64,000 nucleotides of DNA from Treponema sp. OMZ 798. GTDB taxonomy: Bacteria; Spirochaetota; Spirochaetia; Treponematales; Treponemataceae. Location of the stretch: contig NZ_CP051305.1 of assembly GCF_024181385.1 (NCBI RefSeq), positions 744,001-808,000 of the forward strand, in the 5' to 3' direction. A program made the position numbers and the translations under genes. A model generated the notes under the pieces. That model was given only the letters and a program-made list of their open reading frames with translations. It was not told the origin of the DNA and did not search any database. Positions 1 to 8,648 of the stretch are shown here, one piece after another (position 1 is the first letter of the stretch; each line of letters opens with the position of its first letter).

Positions 1-3000
1 CAATATCGCCTTTTTTGTACTCTATGTACATGGTTGCCATGTACCTGCCGTCAGGAGCCTTAGAGCTTCCGCTCTTGCCGTCCCATACAAGTTTTTTAGG
101 CAGCTTTTCTTCTTTTTTGGAGCTCCATTCGGCAAAAAACTTTCCGCTTTCCACATCCGAAACCTGTATATTCCAGTTGTCGATTTCGGCATCAATATTG
201 GTAAGAACCGAAATGTTTTGAACATCCTTTATTCCGTTGCCTGTGGGAGAAAATACCTTATGTTCGGCGGTTATGTAGCCCTTGGCCTGACGGCGGTCTA
301 CAATGATGCCTTCAAGTTTTTGGACGGTTTTGTTTCCGGCCTCATCTTCGGCTTCGGCTATGTAGGTGTATTTTTCGTCAGGCACCTTATTGCCGGTATC
401 GTCATCTGCTTCCCAGATAAACTTATCCGCCTTATCCTTCCACCTTAGGGTTTTTACCGTTTTGTTTTTTGAATCGACAAATCGGCCTGTCCATTCTTTT
501 TCGGAAGAAGAAATTTGATCTATGGGAAGGTTGGGCTTGTTGTTTCCTTCTACAGGAGAAAAGGCCAAATAGGGAGCCGAAATTTGAATTTCGGGATAAA
601 CCGTGTCTATCATTATCGACGAAATAATTGATTTTGCCTTGTTTTTATTTGCAAGCTCAACTTCAAATTCGGCAGAGTAAAGGCCGTCAGGTACTATCGG
701 TTTCTCATCAGCTTGACCGTTCCAAGTTATTTTCTTTGGAGAGGTATTGCCCTTGTAGGTCTTGATAAGCTTGCCCTTTGAATCTTTAATGTTTACCGCG
801 TATGAGTCTACCTTAGTTTTTGATTTTACGACAGGATAGAATTCTATGCTGTCCTTTACCCCGTCGTTGTTGGGAGAAAAGGCCGTATAATTTGATTGAA
901 GAATTATATCGGCTTTTTCGGTATTGAGCTCTACAAGTACGGCATTTGAAAGAGCTTCGTTTTGAGCCTCGTCAACTCCCCTTAATACATAGATGTACTT
1001 ACCGTCTTCGGCAAAGCTGCCGTCGGTTTTTCTTCCGTTCCACTCAAATTGAGGCGGGAGTTTATCGCCGAAGCTGTTTGTAAAAATCGGTGTGCCGGCA
1101 GGTTTGCCTGCAAGGATATCGGCAGTATTGCCTGCAAGGCTGTCTTCGCTTGAGGCCCTATATATTTCTGCAATCCATGTTCCCGGTTTTTCTTCCTTGT
1201 GAGTAAAAATGAGAGTATCGAGCTCTCCGTCCCCGTCGGGAGAAAAGAGCTTTTGAGATGCAGAGGCTTCGGCCTTGGGCGGTGTAATGTCCAAGGTGAA
1301 TGATGGTGTTTGAGTTGAAGGAGCATGTCCGTTTATATACCTTGCTGAAATAAAGGCCTTGTACGAGCCTTCCGGCAAGAGCTTTCCTTCCTCGTCCTTT
1401 CCGTCAAAGGTTTTAGGCTCGATTTTTGACGGGCTGCCTGCATATGTTTTTACGGCTGCTCCAGCCTGATTTTTTACTTCAATCTTCCATTCTTCAAGAC
1501 CCTTGGTAATCGGAATAGAAGGAATGAAGTTTATCTTGTTATTCGATTTGCTTGCAGGAGAAAAAGCATTTTTATCGATATTTATGTTAATCGAGGGTTT
1601 GTAGGTGTCTACAATTATATTTGAAAGATTAGAGACCGTTTTGTTTTTTGCCCTGTCCATGGATTCTATTTTGTAGCTGTAAACTCCGTCCGGTACAAAA
1701 ATTCCTGCATCGTCTTTTCCGTCCCAGCTTAAGGGAGAAAGAGCCTTATCCTTAACTTGAATTGTTCTTATAACCTTGCCTTGGGCGTTGCTGATACTTG
1801 CCGTCCAAAGGTCTTCATTTGAACCTGTGTTATCAAAGATAAAGACATCCTTGTTTCCGTCACCGTCAGGACTGAAAATGAGGGCATCCTGAGTTTGCGG
1901 TTTATTAAATGTAAGAGAAGGAGGCGTTTTATCGATATGAGCCGTGTAAATTTGAGACTCCGATTTATTTTTGTTGTCATCCTGCGCTCTTATTATAAAA
2001 CTGTACTTGCCGTCGGGGGCTGTTTCTCCCGAATCGGTTCGTCCATCCCAGCGGAGGGCGCCGGGCACTTCAACGCCTTCTTTGGATTTTCCTAAAAGCT
2101 TAAAGAACGAGGCTGCATCCTTCATTTCGCGTAAGGGGATTTTATTGGAAATTGTGCGGACAGTGTTTCCTTTTTCATCCTTTATTTCGCAGCTCCAAGC
2201 CGTTACATAGCGCTTGTCCGTAATTTTTAAGGGGATTTCCATGGCATCGTTTTCTCCGTCATTATTGGGAGAAAAATATAGGATGCCGCTTTCGGGCATT
2301 TCGGCTTGAATTTTAGGTCCTTCGTTGTCCTTTAGACCGAAGTGAACGTTGACCCCTCCGCCGAAGGCCCAAATTCCGTTATGGAAGGGCTTTGCAGCAA
2401 ATTCGGGACGGATTTCGTTTTCTTCCCAGCCGTTTTTCTTTAAAAAGGAATCCTTTGTTCCTTGAGATTTGATTTTTATATTTACCCCTATGTTAAAGGA
2501 AGGGATGAAGCTTTGTTTTTTATGGATTGCTTCAAGTGTGTTGATTACAAAGCCTGTTTTAAAGGATATCATGTCGGCCATGAGCATGTGAAGTCCGGTA
2601 TTAATGACAAGATTTTGGAAAAAGGGAGCTGAAAGATCTGTGTGCATTCCGAGTTGGAAGCCGTCAATATCGACCAAGGTTGCAGCAAAGCCTGCTCTCG
2701 GAGTGATTATTGCAGGGCTTCCGCTTGAAGCTCCTCCCTTTATTCCTGTTGCCTTGGGATTGTAGGTTTTGCCTAAGCCCGTTATTGAAACGCCCAGCTT
2801 GGAGTTTTTTAAAAATCCTAGGTCGCCGAACATATAAAGGGCTCCTATATCAAGGCCCAGCCCCCAGTCCTTTCCGAAGTCCGCATAAGAGCCTACGCCT
2901 ACTGAAAGTTTTTCGGTTAAATCCTTTGAATATGAAAAGCGTAAGCCTCCCATTGTTCCAAGTTTTAAGGAATCAAATTCTGCATTTAAAAAGTGAAGGC

Positions 3001-3346
3001 TTCCCGCAATGTTTCCCCATCTAAAGGGGTAGAGGAGGGCAGCATTGGCTGCGTGGCCGAAGCCCTTTTCTTTGCCGAGCCCTGCAATCAAAAAGTATGA
3101 AGCGTCCAGAATCGGCCTTTGTTCTGCCCCGCCTAGGGCCGGGTTGACAGCCAAACTGCCCGGTACCGTATCTCCGAAGGGACCTCCCGTAACCGAGTTC
3201 TGTCCTCCGGCAACCGCCGGGGATTGCAGTGTAGGTTTTTCTTCCCCCCCGGGAAGAGGATCATAGGCAAAGACAGCCGTTCCGATCAAAAAAAAGCATA
3301 AAACAAAAAAAACTTTCGCTTTTAAACCGAATTTTAAAAAAATCAT
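1..3346 (-). CDS. Surface protein with FlgD-like Ig repeats (3' end outside window)
   Basis: The open frame starts at the ATG complementary to 3344-3346, behind a good AAGGAG site, and runs off the left edge after about 1115 codons. It begins with a signal peptide ending near VFAYD. Residues of about 60-330 are glycine-rich with alternating hydrophobics and look like an outer-membrane barrel or UPF0164/PorV-like region. Then come at least six repeats of about 100 residues. Each opens with a FSPDGDG, FSPNNDG or FSPTGNG motif and ends with W(D/N)G(K/R)...PDGxYxY, the pattern of FlgD-type Ig-like domains. Such proteins are common in Treponema envelopes; the specific role is unknown. The C-terminus lies outside the window. 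Confidence 0.85.
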   Translation of the reverse strand, partial: MIFLKFGLKAKVFFVLCFFLIGTAVFAYDPLPGGEEKPTLQSPAVAGGQNSVTGGPFGDTVPGSLAVNPALGGAEQRPILDASYFLIAGLGKEKGFGHAANAALLYPFRWGNIAGSLHFLNAEFDSLKLGTMGGLRFSYSKDLTEKLSVGVGSYADFGKDWGLGLDIGALYMFGDLGFLKNSKLGVSITGLGKTYNPKATGIKGGASSGSPAIITPRAGFAATLVDIDGFQLGMHTDLSAPFFQNLVINTGLHMLMADMISFKTGFVINTLEAIHKKQSFIPSFNIGVNIKIKSQGTKDSFLKKNGWEENEIRPEFAAKPFHNGIWAFGGGVNVHFGLKDNEGPKIQAEMPESGILYFSPNNDGENDAMEIPLKITDKRYVTAWSCEIKDEKGNTVRTISNKIPLREMKDAASFFKLLGKSKEGVEVPGALRWDGRTDSGETAPDGKYSFIIRAQDDNKNKSESQIYTAHIDKTPPSLTFNKPQTQDALIFSPDGDGNKDVFIFDNTGSNEDLWTASISNAQGKVIRTIQVKDKALSPLSWDGKDDAGIFVPDGVYSYKIESMDRAKNKTVSNLSNIIVDTYKPSININIDKNAFSPASKSNNKINFIPSIPITKGLEEWKIEVKNQAGAAVKTYAGSPSKIEPKTFDGKDEEGKLLPEGSYKAFISARYINGHAPSTQTPSFTLDITPPKAEASASQKLFSPDGDGELDTLIFTHKEEKPGTWIAEIYRASSEDSLAGNTADILAGKPAGTPIFTNSFGDKLPPQFEWNGRKTDGSFAEDGKYIYVLRGVDEAQNEALSNAVLVELNTEKADIILQSNYTAFSPNNDGVKDSIEFYPVVKSKTKVDSYAVNIKDSKGKLIKTYKGNTSPKKITWNGQADEKPIVPDGLYSAEFEVELANKNKAKSIISSIMIDTVYPEIQISAPYLAFSPVEGNNKPNLPIDQISSSEKEWTGRFVDSKNKTVKTLRWKDKADKFIWEADDDTGNKVPDEKYTYIAEAEDEAGNKTVQKLEGIIVDRRQAKGYITAEHKVFSPTGNGIKDVQNISVLTNIDAEIDNWNIQVSDVESGKFFAEWSSKKEEKLPKKLVWDGKSGSSKAPDGRYMATMYIEYKKGDI

Positions 3347-3392
3347 ATTACAGCTCCTTTAAAAGCAAATATAACCGTTTAGTAAAACATAT

Positions 3393-3420
3393 ATTATAGT
3401 AAAACTGTTACGAAAATCAA
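3393..3420 (-). promoter_or_regulatory. Candidate sigma70 promoter of the surface protein gene
   Basis: On the minus strand, TTGATT (3415-3420) and TATAAT (3393-3398) are separated by 16 bases, about 50 bases upstream of the ATG at 3346. Fit is by eye only. Confidence 0.5.
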
Positions 3421-3540
3421 TTCCTTAATCTATAAATAAATTCTAGAAAATTGAAATTAAGCTTATGGTGTACTCAAGTTTATAATATTTACCTGATATC
3501 TCAAAAAAGTGAAAAAAATAATTTTTTAAGAATTTAAGTC

Positions 3541-3569
3541 TTGACAAATTAATATATGTATGATAGGTT
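3541..3569 (+). promoter_or_regulatory. Weak candidate promoter of the Rhs operon
   Basis: A perfect TTGACA lies at 3541-3546. A -10 at 17-base spacing would be TAGGTT, which is poor; the better TATGAT at 3559 is only 12 bases away. The 307-base gap 3347-3653 between the divergent genes must hold the operon promoter, but this placement is uncertain. Confidence 0.3.
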
Positions 3570-3653
3570 TACAAATCGGCCGTTTTGTGTGCGTATCATT
3601 TTCTCCCTTCAATTTGACGGCTTAATACTTTTATTTTTAGGAAAATCACTTTT

Positions 3654-4235
3654 ATGAAAAAATTAAATATTAAACAGATTTTATGTTTATTATTCTCTGC
3701 TTTAATCCTTGCAACCGGCTGTTCAAGCGTATGGAGCAAGAAATACAAAGACGATGCAGGCGTTATGTACGGGATGATATATGATGGGAATGAAGAAGGG
3801 GTTTCAGGAGTAAGTGTAAAAGTAAACGGGTGGCTAAAGGCCGTATCGGACGGGCAGGGCAGATTTATCTTAAAATTTTTATATGCAGACATCAAGGATA
3901 AAAAAGAACAAAGGATAGAGCTTGAAAAAGAAGGCTATGAGAAAATCGAAGAAGTATTTTATTATGAGCCTATGAGCTTATTGCATATAAGGATGGAAAG
4001 CGGAGAAGATATATTAAAAGAAGCTGAAAGCTTGATAGATGAAAAAGAATATGGACGGGCAGAAGAATCTATAGATAGGGCTATAAAGATAGAAGAGTAT
4101 CGGGATGAAAGCTTTTTTTTAAAAGCAGTGATTAAATATAAAGAAGGTAAGAAAAAAGAAGCTGAGCAATTATTGGAAGAAATAAAAGAAAAAGATGATA
4201 AAAGCGTAAAAGAATTTTTAAAAAAATTAAATTAA
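3654..4235 (+). CDS. Lipoprotein with CarboxypepD_reg-like and TPR-like segments
   Basis: The 193-residue protein has a lipoprotein signal with an LATGC lipobox, so it is probably membrane-anchored facing the periplasm or surface. Residues of about 40-95 (GMIYDGNEEGVSGVSVKVNG...SDGQGRF) resemble a carboxypeptidase-regulatory Ig-like fold. Residues of about 120-190 form Lys/Glu-rich helical repeats like TPRs (AESLIDEKEYGRAEESIDRA). It is the first gene of a plus-strand operon, 21 bases upstream of the next. It could be a pilotin or scaffold for the secretin encoded downstream; that is inferred from position. Confidence 0.75.
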   Translation: MKKLNIKQILCLLFSALILATGCSSVWSKKYKDDAGVMYGMIYDGNEEGVSGVSVKVNGWLKAVSDGQGRFILKFLYADIKDKKEQRIELEKEGYEKIEEVFYYEPMSLLHIRMESGEDILKEAESLIDEKEYGRAEESIDRAIKIEEYRDESFFLKAVIKYKEGKKKEAEQLLEEIKEKDDKSVKEFLKKLN

Positions 4236-4256
4236 AGGATAAGTTTAATATATAGT

Positions 4257-4931
4257 ATGGAAAAAGAAAACGGTAAAAGCTCATCAAAAACGATTATAAA
4301 ATTCTCTGTTATATCTGCTATAATTATAGTGTTTTTTTGTTTTAATATTTATGTAGTTTTTCAAATAAAGAAAGAACAAGAAGAAAGATTAAAGTATATC
4401 ATTACATTGCTTGAACATACGGAAAAAAATATCATCGGGCAGATAGAACATAATCGGGATGAAATAAATGCAAAAATCGATACAAACACTGAGAATATAT
4501 TAAAGGACGTAAAAGAAGTTAAAAATCTATTAAAAATTCAAGACAGTGAAACACAAGTAAAACTAAAAAATATATTATCAGGTCAAAAAAGAATAAATGA
4601 AACAGACAGAAAAAAAGAGATGAGATTGATATATGCAGACGGTGTATTGGAAAAAAAAGAAATGGAAGCGTATAATTTGCTAAAAGAAAAAAAATATGCG
4701 GCAGCATATAAAATATATAAAGAAATAAAAGAAAGTGATCCTGAAAGATTGAGCTCACGATATTACGGAGTATATAGTTTGTTTTATTCAAATGAGATGG
4801 ATAAAGAAAATTATGATTATATATTGGAAGAAATAGAATACTTAAGAAAAAACGGAATGGAAGAAAGCAGTTTTAAAATAATAGAAAACTTTATAAAAAG
4901 AGAAAAGGCAATAAACGATGAACAGAGTTAA
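4257..4931 (+). CDS. Membrane-anchored coiled-coil/TPR-like protein
   Basis: The 224-residue protein has one membrane segment at about residues 13-36. A long charged helical region (about 40-125, probable coiled coil) follows, then a TPR-like helical tail (EAYNLLKEKKYAAAYKIYKEI). Topology suggests an inner-membrane anchor with a periplasmic stalk. It overlaps the next gene by 14 bases, implying coupled translation. No family was recognised. A bridge between inner membrane and secretin would suit the context but is inference. Confidence 0.7.
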   Translation: MEKENGKSSSKTIIKFSVISAIIIVFFCFNIYVVFQIKKEQEERLKYIITLLEHTEKNIIGQIEHNRDEINAKIDTNTENILKDVKEVKNLLKIQDSETQVKLKNILSGQKRINETDRKKEMRLIYADGVLEKKEMEAYNLLKEKKYAAAYKIYKEIKESDPERLSSRYYGVYSLFYSNEMDKENYDYILEEIEYLRKNGMEESSFKIIENFIKREKAINDEQS

Positions 4932-5934
4932 GAGTTTAATATTAGCTGTAATAATAATTTTTATGAGATTGGAAGCTGAACAAGTATATATAGCCCCTTT
5001 ATTAAGTGTAGATGAAGGAGAGGAGAGCTATGAAACAGATACTAAATTGCAAGACGATATTTGTGAGAGCATAGAAGAACAAAAAGAATTTTTAGGAGTA
5101 GAAATAATAAAAACGAGAAAAAAGATAAAACAGGTAAGGTCTTCATATGATGCGTTAAAGTTATGCAGAGAAGAAAAAATAAAATATTTGATCTATGGCT
5201 GGATAAAGAAAACTGAATATACATACGAAGGTGAATTAAGAATTTTTGACGGCGAGGGAAGGAAAAATATATTTACCGTGTATGAAAAAGATGGAATAGA
5301 AAATTATGAAAAATTTATAAAGAACATAAGTAAAAAAGTTCTGGATAGTTTACACGAAATTTTTTATATTCCGAAACAGGAAGAAGTGGAGAAGTATAGC
5401 AGAATAAATGTAGGGACTGATATTTGGTATTGGACATTTATGAATAAGGCTTTGGTAAAATACATGAGTGGAACTATCGGAATAGGAGGCAGTTTTGAGA
5501 TAATACCTGATGACAGCGTGTTTTTTATAAGAACATATCCCGTTTATTTTTCGGTAGGATTATCTTTGGATTATAGATTGGGTGTAAACCGCAAAGAGGC
5601 GATAAAAAGTTATTTAAATAATATAAATGCAGTAGGATATACAAATATGTACATAAACTTTTATGATATTCATAGAGTTTACGCCAAAGCCGGAGTCTTA
5701 TACAGTTTAGACATCGTATCATATCAAGATAAATATTCGGATAGTAAAGTTAATACATCGGGAGCTGTTGGAATTATTACAGGTATCGGTTATAAATACG
5801 CAGTAACTGAGAAGATAAAAATAATATTTGCGAATGAATTTGAATTTGTATTCTATAAAAATGTAATGAGTAAATATCTAGGAAAAGTCGGAGTTGAGTT
5901 TGAAGTTTTTAAAAAGGAGTATAAAAGAAAATGA
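4918..5934 (+). CDS. Exported protein with probable C-terminal beta-barrel
   Basis: The 338-residue protein starts with a signal peptide (MNRVKSLILAVIIIFMRLEAEQ). Residues of about 20-145 form a soluble domain resembling the N-terminal fold of periplasmic proteins that probe the envelope (IKYLIYGWIKKTEYTYEGELRIFD). From about 150 onward the sequence alternates in a barrel-like way (GTIGIGGSFEI, GAVGIITGIGYKYAV) and ends with VGVEFEVF, like an outer-membrane strand. The stop overlaps the next start as ATGA. Function is unknown; location next to a secretin suggests an outer-membrane partner. Confidence 0.7.
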   Translation: MNRVKSLILAVIIIFMRLEAEQVYIAPLLSVDEGEESYETDTKLQDDICESIEEQKEFLGVEIIKTRKKIKQVRSSYDALKLCREEKIKYLIYGWIKKTEYTYEGELRIFDGEGRKNIFTVYEKDGIENYEKFIKNISKKVLDSLHEIFYIPKQEEVEKYSRINVGTDIWYWTFMNKALVKYMSGTIGIGGSFEIIPDDSVFFIRTYPVYFSVGLSLDYRLGVNRKEAIKSYLNNINAVGYTNMYINFYDIHRVYAKAGVLYSLDIVSYQDKYSDSKVNTSGAVGIITGIGYKYAVTEKIKIIFANEFEFVFYKNVMSKYLGKVGVEFEVFKKEYKRK

Positions 5935-6689
5935 AAGGGAAAATATTGAAATTACTTATAATAGTCATTGTAATTTTTAATGGAGCGTGCGGAACCGGAG
6001 TATATGAGATAGTATCGAGAGATCAAAGAGATCCTGATAATTTTTATGTAAACGTAGATTCTTTTAGCGAAGAAAATGTAATAAAATGCATTTGGGAAGA
6101 AGATGAAAGGTGCGATAAATACATATTGATGAGAAGTGAAGATAAAAACGTATTAAAGTTTAAAGAAGTGTATAATGGAGAAGGGACGGAATATGAAGAT
6201 AGAGTATTAAAAGAAGATACAAGATATATCTATAGACTTGATAAGATTAGAGGTAAAAAAAGATTTTTAGGGAATATACATTACATGGGCATATACAGTA
6301 AACAGGTAAAAGATGTATATGAACCCAACGATAAAAAAGAAAAGGCTGTATTATTGCAAAACGATAAACAAGGAAATGTATATTATTATAGGTCGCATGA
6401 AGGAACCGTTTTAGAGGATGAGGATTGGTATAAGGTAAGAATCCCTGCAAAAAGACAGGCCAAGATAGCAATAGTATACGATGCAGCTAATTTACCTTTT
6501 ATAATAACAAAACCGTATAACGGCAGCAGTGAAAAGCCTGCAACTAATGCGGTTATCATAATAAAAAATGATACGGATGGAGAAAAAGAATTAAGCTTTA
6601 AAATATCGCTGGATAGAAATATAGTGGTAAGCGGTAGTGCAGGTGGAGAATGCTATCCGTATACGTTAAGGCTTTTATCGATAGAATAG
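5931..6689 (+). CDS. Lipoprotein with fibronectin III-like segment
   Basis: The 252-residue protein has a lipoprotein signal with lipobox FNGAC. Residues of about 40-110 look like a fibronectin type III domain (IKCIWEEDERCDKYILMRS...YIYRLDKI). A second beta-rich domain follows from about 125 (DVYEPNDKKEKAVLL), resembling the pre-peptidase C-terminal type (EPND...DEDWYKV). It starts inside the stop of the gene before and lies 10 bases before the secretin. It is probably a surface or periplasmic adhesion/assembly factor of the same operon. Confidence 0.7.
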   Translation: MKGKILKLLIIVIVIFNGACGTGVYEIVSRDQRDPDNFYVNVDSFSEENVIKCIWEEDERCDKYILMRSEDKNVLKFKEVYNGEGTEYEDRVLKEDTRYIYRLDKIRGKKRFLGNIHYMGIYSKQVKDVYEPNDKKEKAVLLQNDKQGNVYYYRSHEGTVLEDEDWYKVRIPAKRQAKIAIVYDAANLPFIITKPYNGSSEKPATNAVIIIKNDTDGEKELSFKISLDRNIVVSGSAGGECYPYTLRLLSIE

Positions 6690-6699
6690 GAAAGAAATA

Positions 6700-7902
6700 A
6701 TGAAAAAGAAGGCCGTTTTATTTATTTTATTTTTCTCGGTATGTATGGTATATGGGCAAGAAGGAATTAAAGATATAAAAAGTGAAAAATATGAATTAAA
6801 GTATATTGAAGTAAAAAAATTTATAGATGCATTGCCTGAAGAACTGAAAAAACAAAAAATAAATATTTTGACGGATATAAACGGATTTATAATAAGATGT
6901 ACTCAGGAAGAACAAAAAATAGTGGAAGAATATATAAAGATACTGGATATAGAAAAAGAAGAGAGAGCGATATTATTAAAATATATATCTTCGGAGGAAT
7001 TGTTAAAACATCTTCCACCTGCCGTAAATAAAGAAAGTATAGTAGTAACCGGAAATCCCAATTTAATATTTTTTAGAGGGAGCAATATAAAGAGGGAAAA
7101 GTTTTTAAAAGAAATGGAGCTGATAGATAGACCTAAGGCACAGATACGGTATCAGCTATTGGTAGTGCAATATGAAAAAAGTGAAAATATAAACTGGGCA
7201 AAAAGTCTTGAAGTAAAAAAAACTAAGGGAAAGCCTATGAGTGAGTTTTCAGGTATAATGAGTAATATATTTAATATAAACTTTGATATAGTCAGCAAAT
7301 TCGGTTATCAATTTATAGCAAAACTTAATTTTGAATTAGCTGAAAATAAGGCAAGAGTTTTAGCGGATACGACATTAAACGGAATAACGGGAGAAGAAGT
7401 AAAATTTCAAAATACAAATACATTCAGATATATAGATAAAACACTTGATTCAAACGGTAAACCCTTATATGGTTCTGTAAGAGAGATAACATCTGGGTTA
7501 TTACTTAATATAAAAGGAAATGTATCCGGAGACGGAATGATAACTATGGAAGTAAATGCACAAGTATCAAAACAGGGGTCAGGCGGAGTTACAAGCGGTG
7601 TTTTACCTCCAACATCCGAAAAAATAGTAAGAACAAAGGTGCGGACTCCTTCCGGTAAGCCGATTATAATAGGCGGACTATTACAGGTTGAACAAAACTC
7701 AAGCGAAAAGAAAATACCCGGTTTGGGAGACATACCGATAGCAGGATTGGCTTTTAAAGATATAAATGGCTCTGAAACTGTAACTGAAATGGTCATCTAC
7801 ATAGTGCCGTACATACATCGAGAAAGAGAGAAAGTAAAGAGTAAGAAAGAAAGGCTTATAAGGCTCTATAAAAAATACATAGAAGGAGAAGATAAAGAAT
7901 GA
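6700..7902 (+). CDS. GspD/PulD-type secretin (short form)
   Basis: The 400-residue protein has a signal peptide (ending near MVYGQ). Residues of about 25-90 and 90-150 resemble two N-type periplasmic domains (YELKYIEVKKFIDAL; SEELLKHLPPAV). The C-terminal third carries the secretin signature: VRTPSGKPIIIGGLLQ, then KKIPGLGDIPIAGLAFK and TEMVIYIVPYI. Secretins form outer-membrane export rings. It is shorter than a typical T2SS GspD (about 650 residues), and no ATPase or pseudopilin genes are in the window. Its place in an operon with a giant Rhs protein suggests a dedicated outer-membrane gate, an inference. It overlaps the next gene by ATGA. Confidence 0.85.
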   Translation: MKKKAVLFILFFSVCMVYGQEGIKDIKSEKYELKYIEVKKFIDALPEELKKQKINILTDINGFIIRCTQEEQKIVEEYIKILDIEKEERAILLKYISSEELLKHLPPAVNKESIVVTGNPNLIFFRGSNIKREKFLKEMELIDRPKAQIRYQLLVVQYEKSENINWAKSLEVKKTKGKPMSEFSGIMSNIFNINFDIVSKFGYQFIAKLNFELAENKARVLADTTLNGITGEEVKFQNTNTFRYIDKTLDSNGKPLYGSVREITSGLLLNIKGNVSGDGMITMEVNAQVSKQGSGGVTSGVLPPTSEKIVRTKVRTPSGKPIIIGGLLQVEQNSSEKKIPGLGDIPIAGLAFKDINGSETVTEMVIYIVPYIHREREKVKSKKERLIRLYKKYIEGEDKE

Positions 7903-8603
7903 AAAAAATAAAGAAGGTGATAATCTTAATTATAATATTTGTGATAACAGGCTGCGTTAATCCTTATAACCGGATAAGGGATGGAGAAAGCGGGATTTTT
8001 GAAGAAGGTAATGAGCTTGAAGGAAATGAAGATGAAGAGGGAGGAACAAATCCATTTGAAGATAAACTGTTTATAAAGGAAGGAGAAAAAATCATATTAA
8101 AAACAAACAATACAAAATATTGGGGTGTGAGGGGTTATACGTTATGGAAATTTTTAGGAGAAGAAATAGATAAAAATGCCCCGAGTATAAAAGTAGTAAA
8201 AAAAGAAGGGGCAAGCGAAGCAGGATACGGATTAGTATGTTATAGTACAAAGACGGAAGCAGGACAAAAAAAATATAGGATGCTCGTGATTTTAATACAT
8301 GTAGATGGGAAGTATTCTGTAGGCTATGTAGTAGACGGCTTGTATAAAGATATAGAGTGGAAAAGACAAAGTGAAAAGTTAAATAAAGGCTATGGTGTAG
8401 AAAACAGCATCAGTGTAAAAAAGGCAGGGAAGAAAATAGAAGTATATTTTAACGATGAAAGTTATTCCGGAAGCCCGTCATATACGATAAACGATTCAAG
8501 TGAATATTTACTTGGAGAAGGGGAAGCCGGGTTAATAGGAGTAGTTTCGGCAAAGGATAAGTTTTCTGATGATTTTGTTTGGATAGAATACAAGGTAAAG
8601 TAA
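7899..8603 (+). CDS. Lipoprotein, beta-rich, unknown function
   Basis: The 234-residue protein has a lipobox (VITGC) and an acidic, low-complexity linker (residues about 28-50, EEGNELEGNEDEEGG). The beta-rich domain after that (ILKTNNTKYWGVRGYTLWKFLG...FVWIEYKVK) resembles a jelly-roll of the laminin-G or glycosidase-associated type, but no family is assigned. It starts inside the secretin stop and lies 45 bases before the giant Rhs gene. It could be a surface tether or chaperone for the Rhs protein. Confidence 0.65.
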   Translation: MKKIKKVIILIIIFVITGCVNPYNRIRDGESGIFEEGNELEGNEDEEGGTNPFEDKLFIKEGEKIILKTNNTKYWGVRGYTLWKFLGEEIDKNAPSIKVVKKEGASEAGYGLVCYSTKTEAGQKKYRMLVILIHVDGKYSVGYVVDGLYKDIEWKRQSEKLNKGYGVENSISVKKAGKKIEVYFNDESYSGSPSYTINDSSEYLLGEGEAGLIGVVSAKDKFSDDFVWIEYKVK

Positions 8604-8648
8604 AGGATTTTAAATAAAGTCTTATAAAAAGAGTGGAGATAAAAGCAA

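Noticed and set aside
15..2210. Short plus-strand open frames at the left edge.
   Set aside because: The minus strand carries one continuous frame with repeated FSPDGDG domains through this region.
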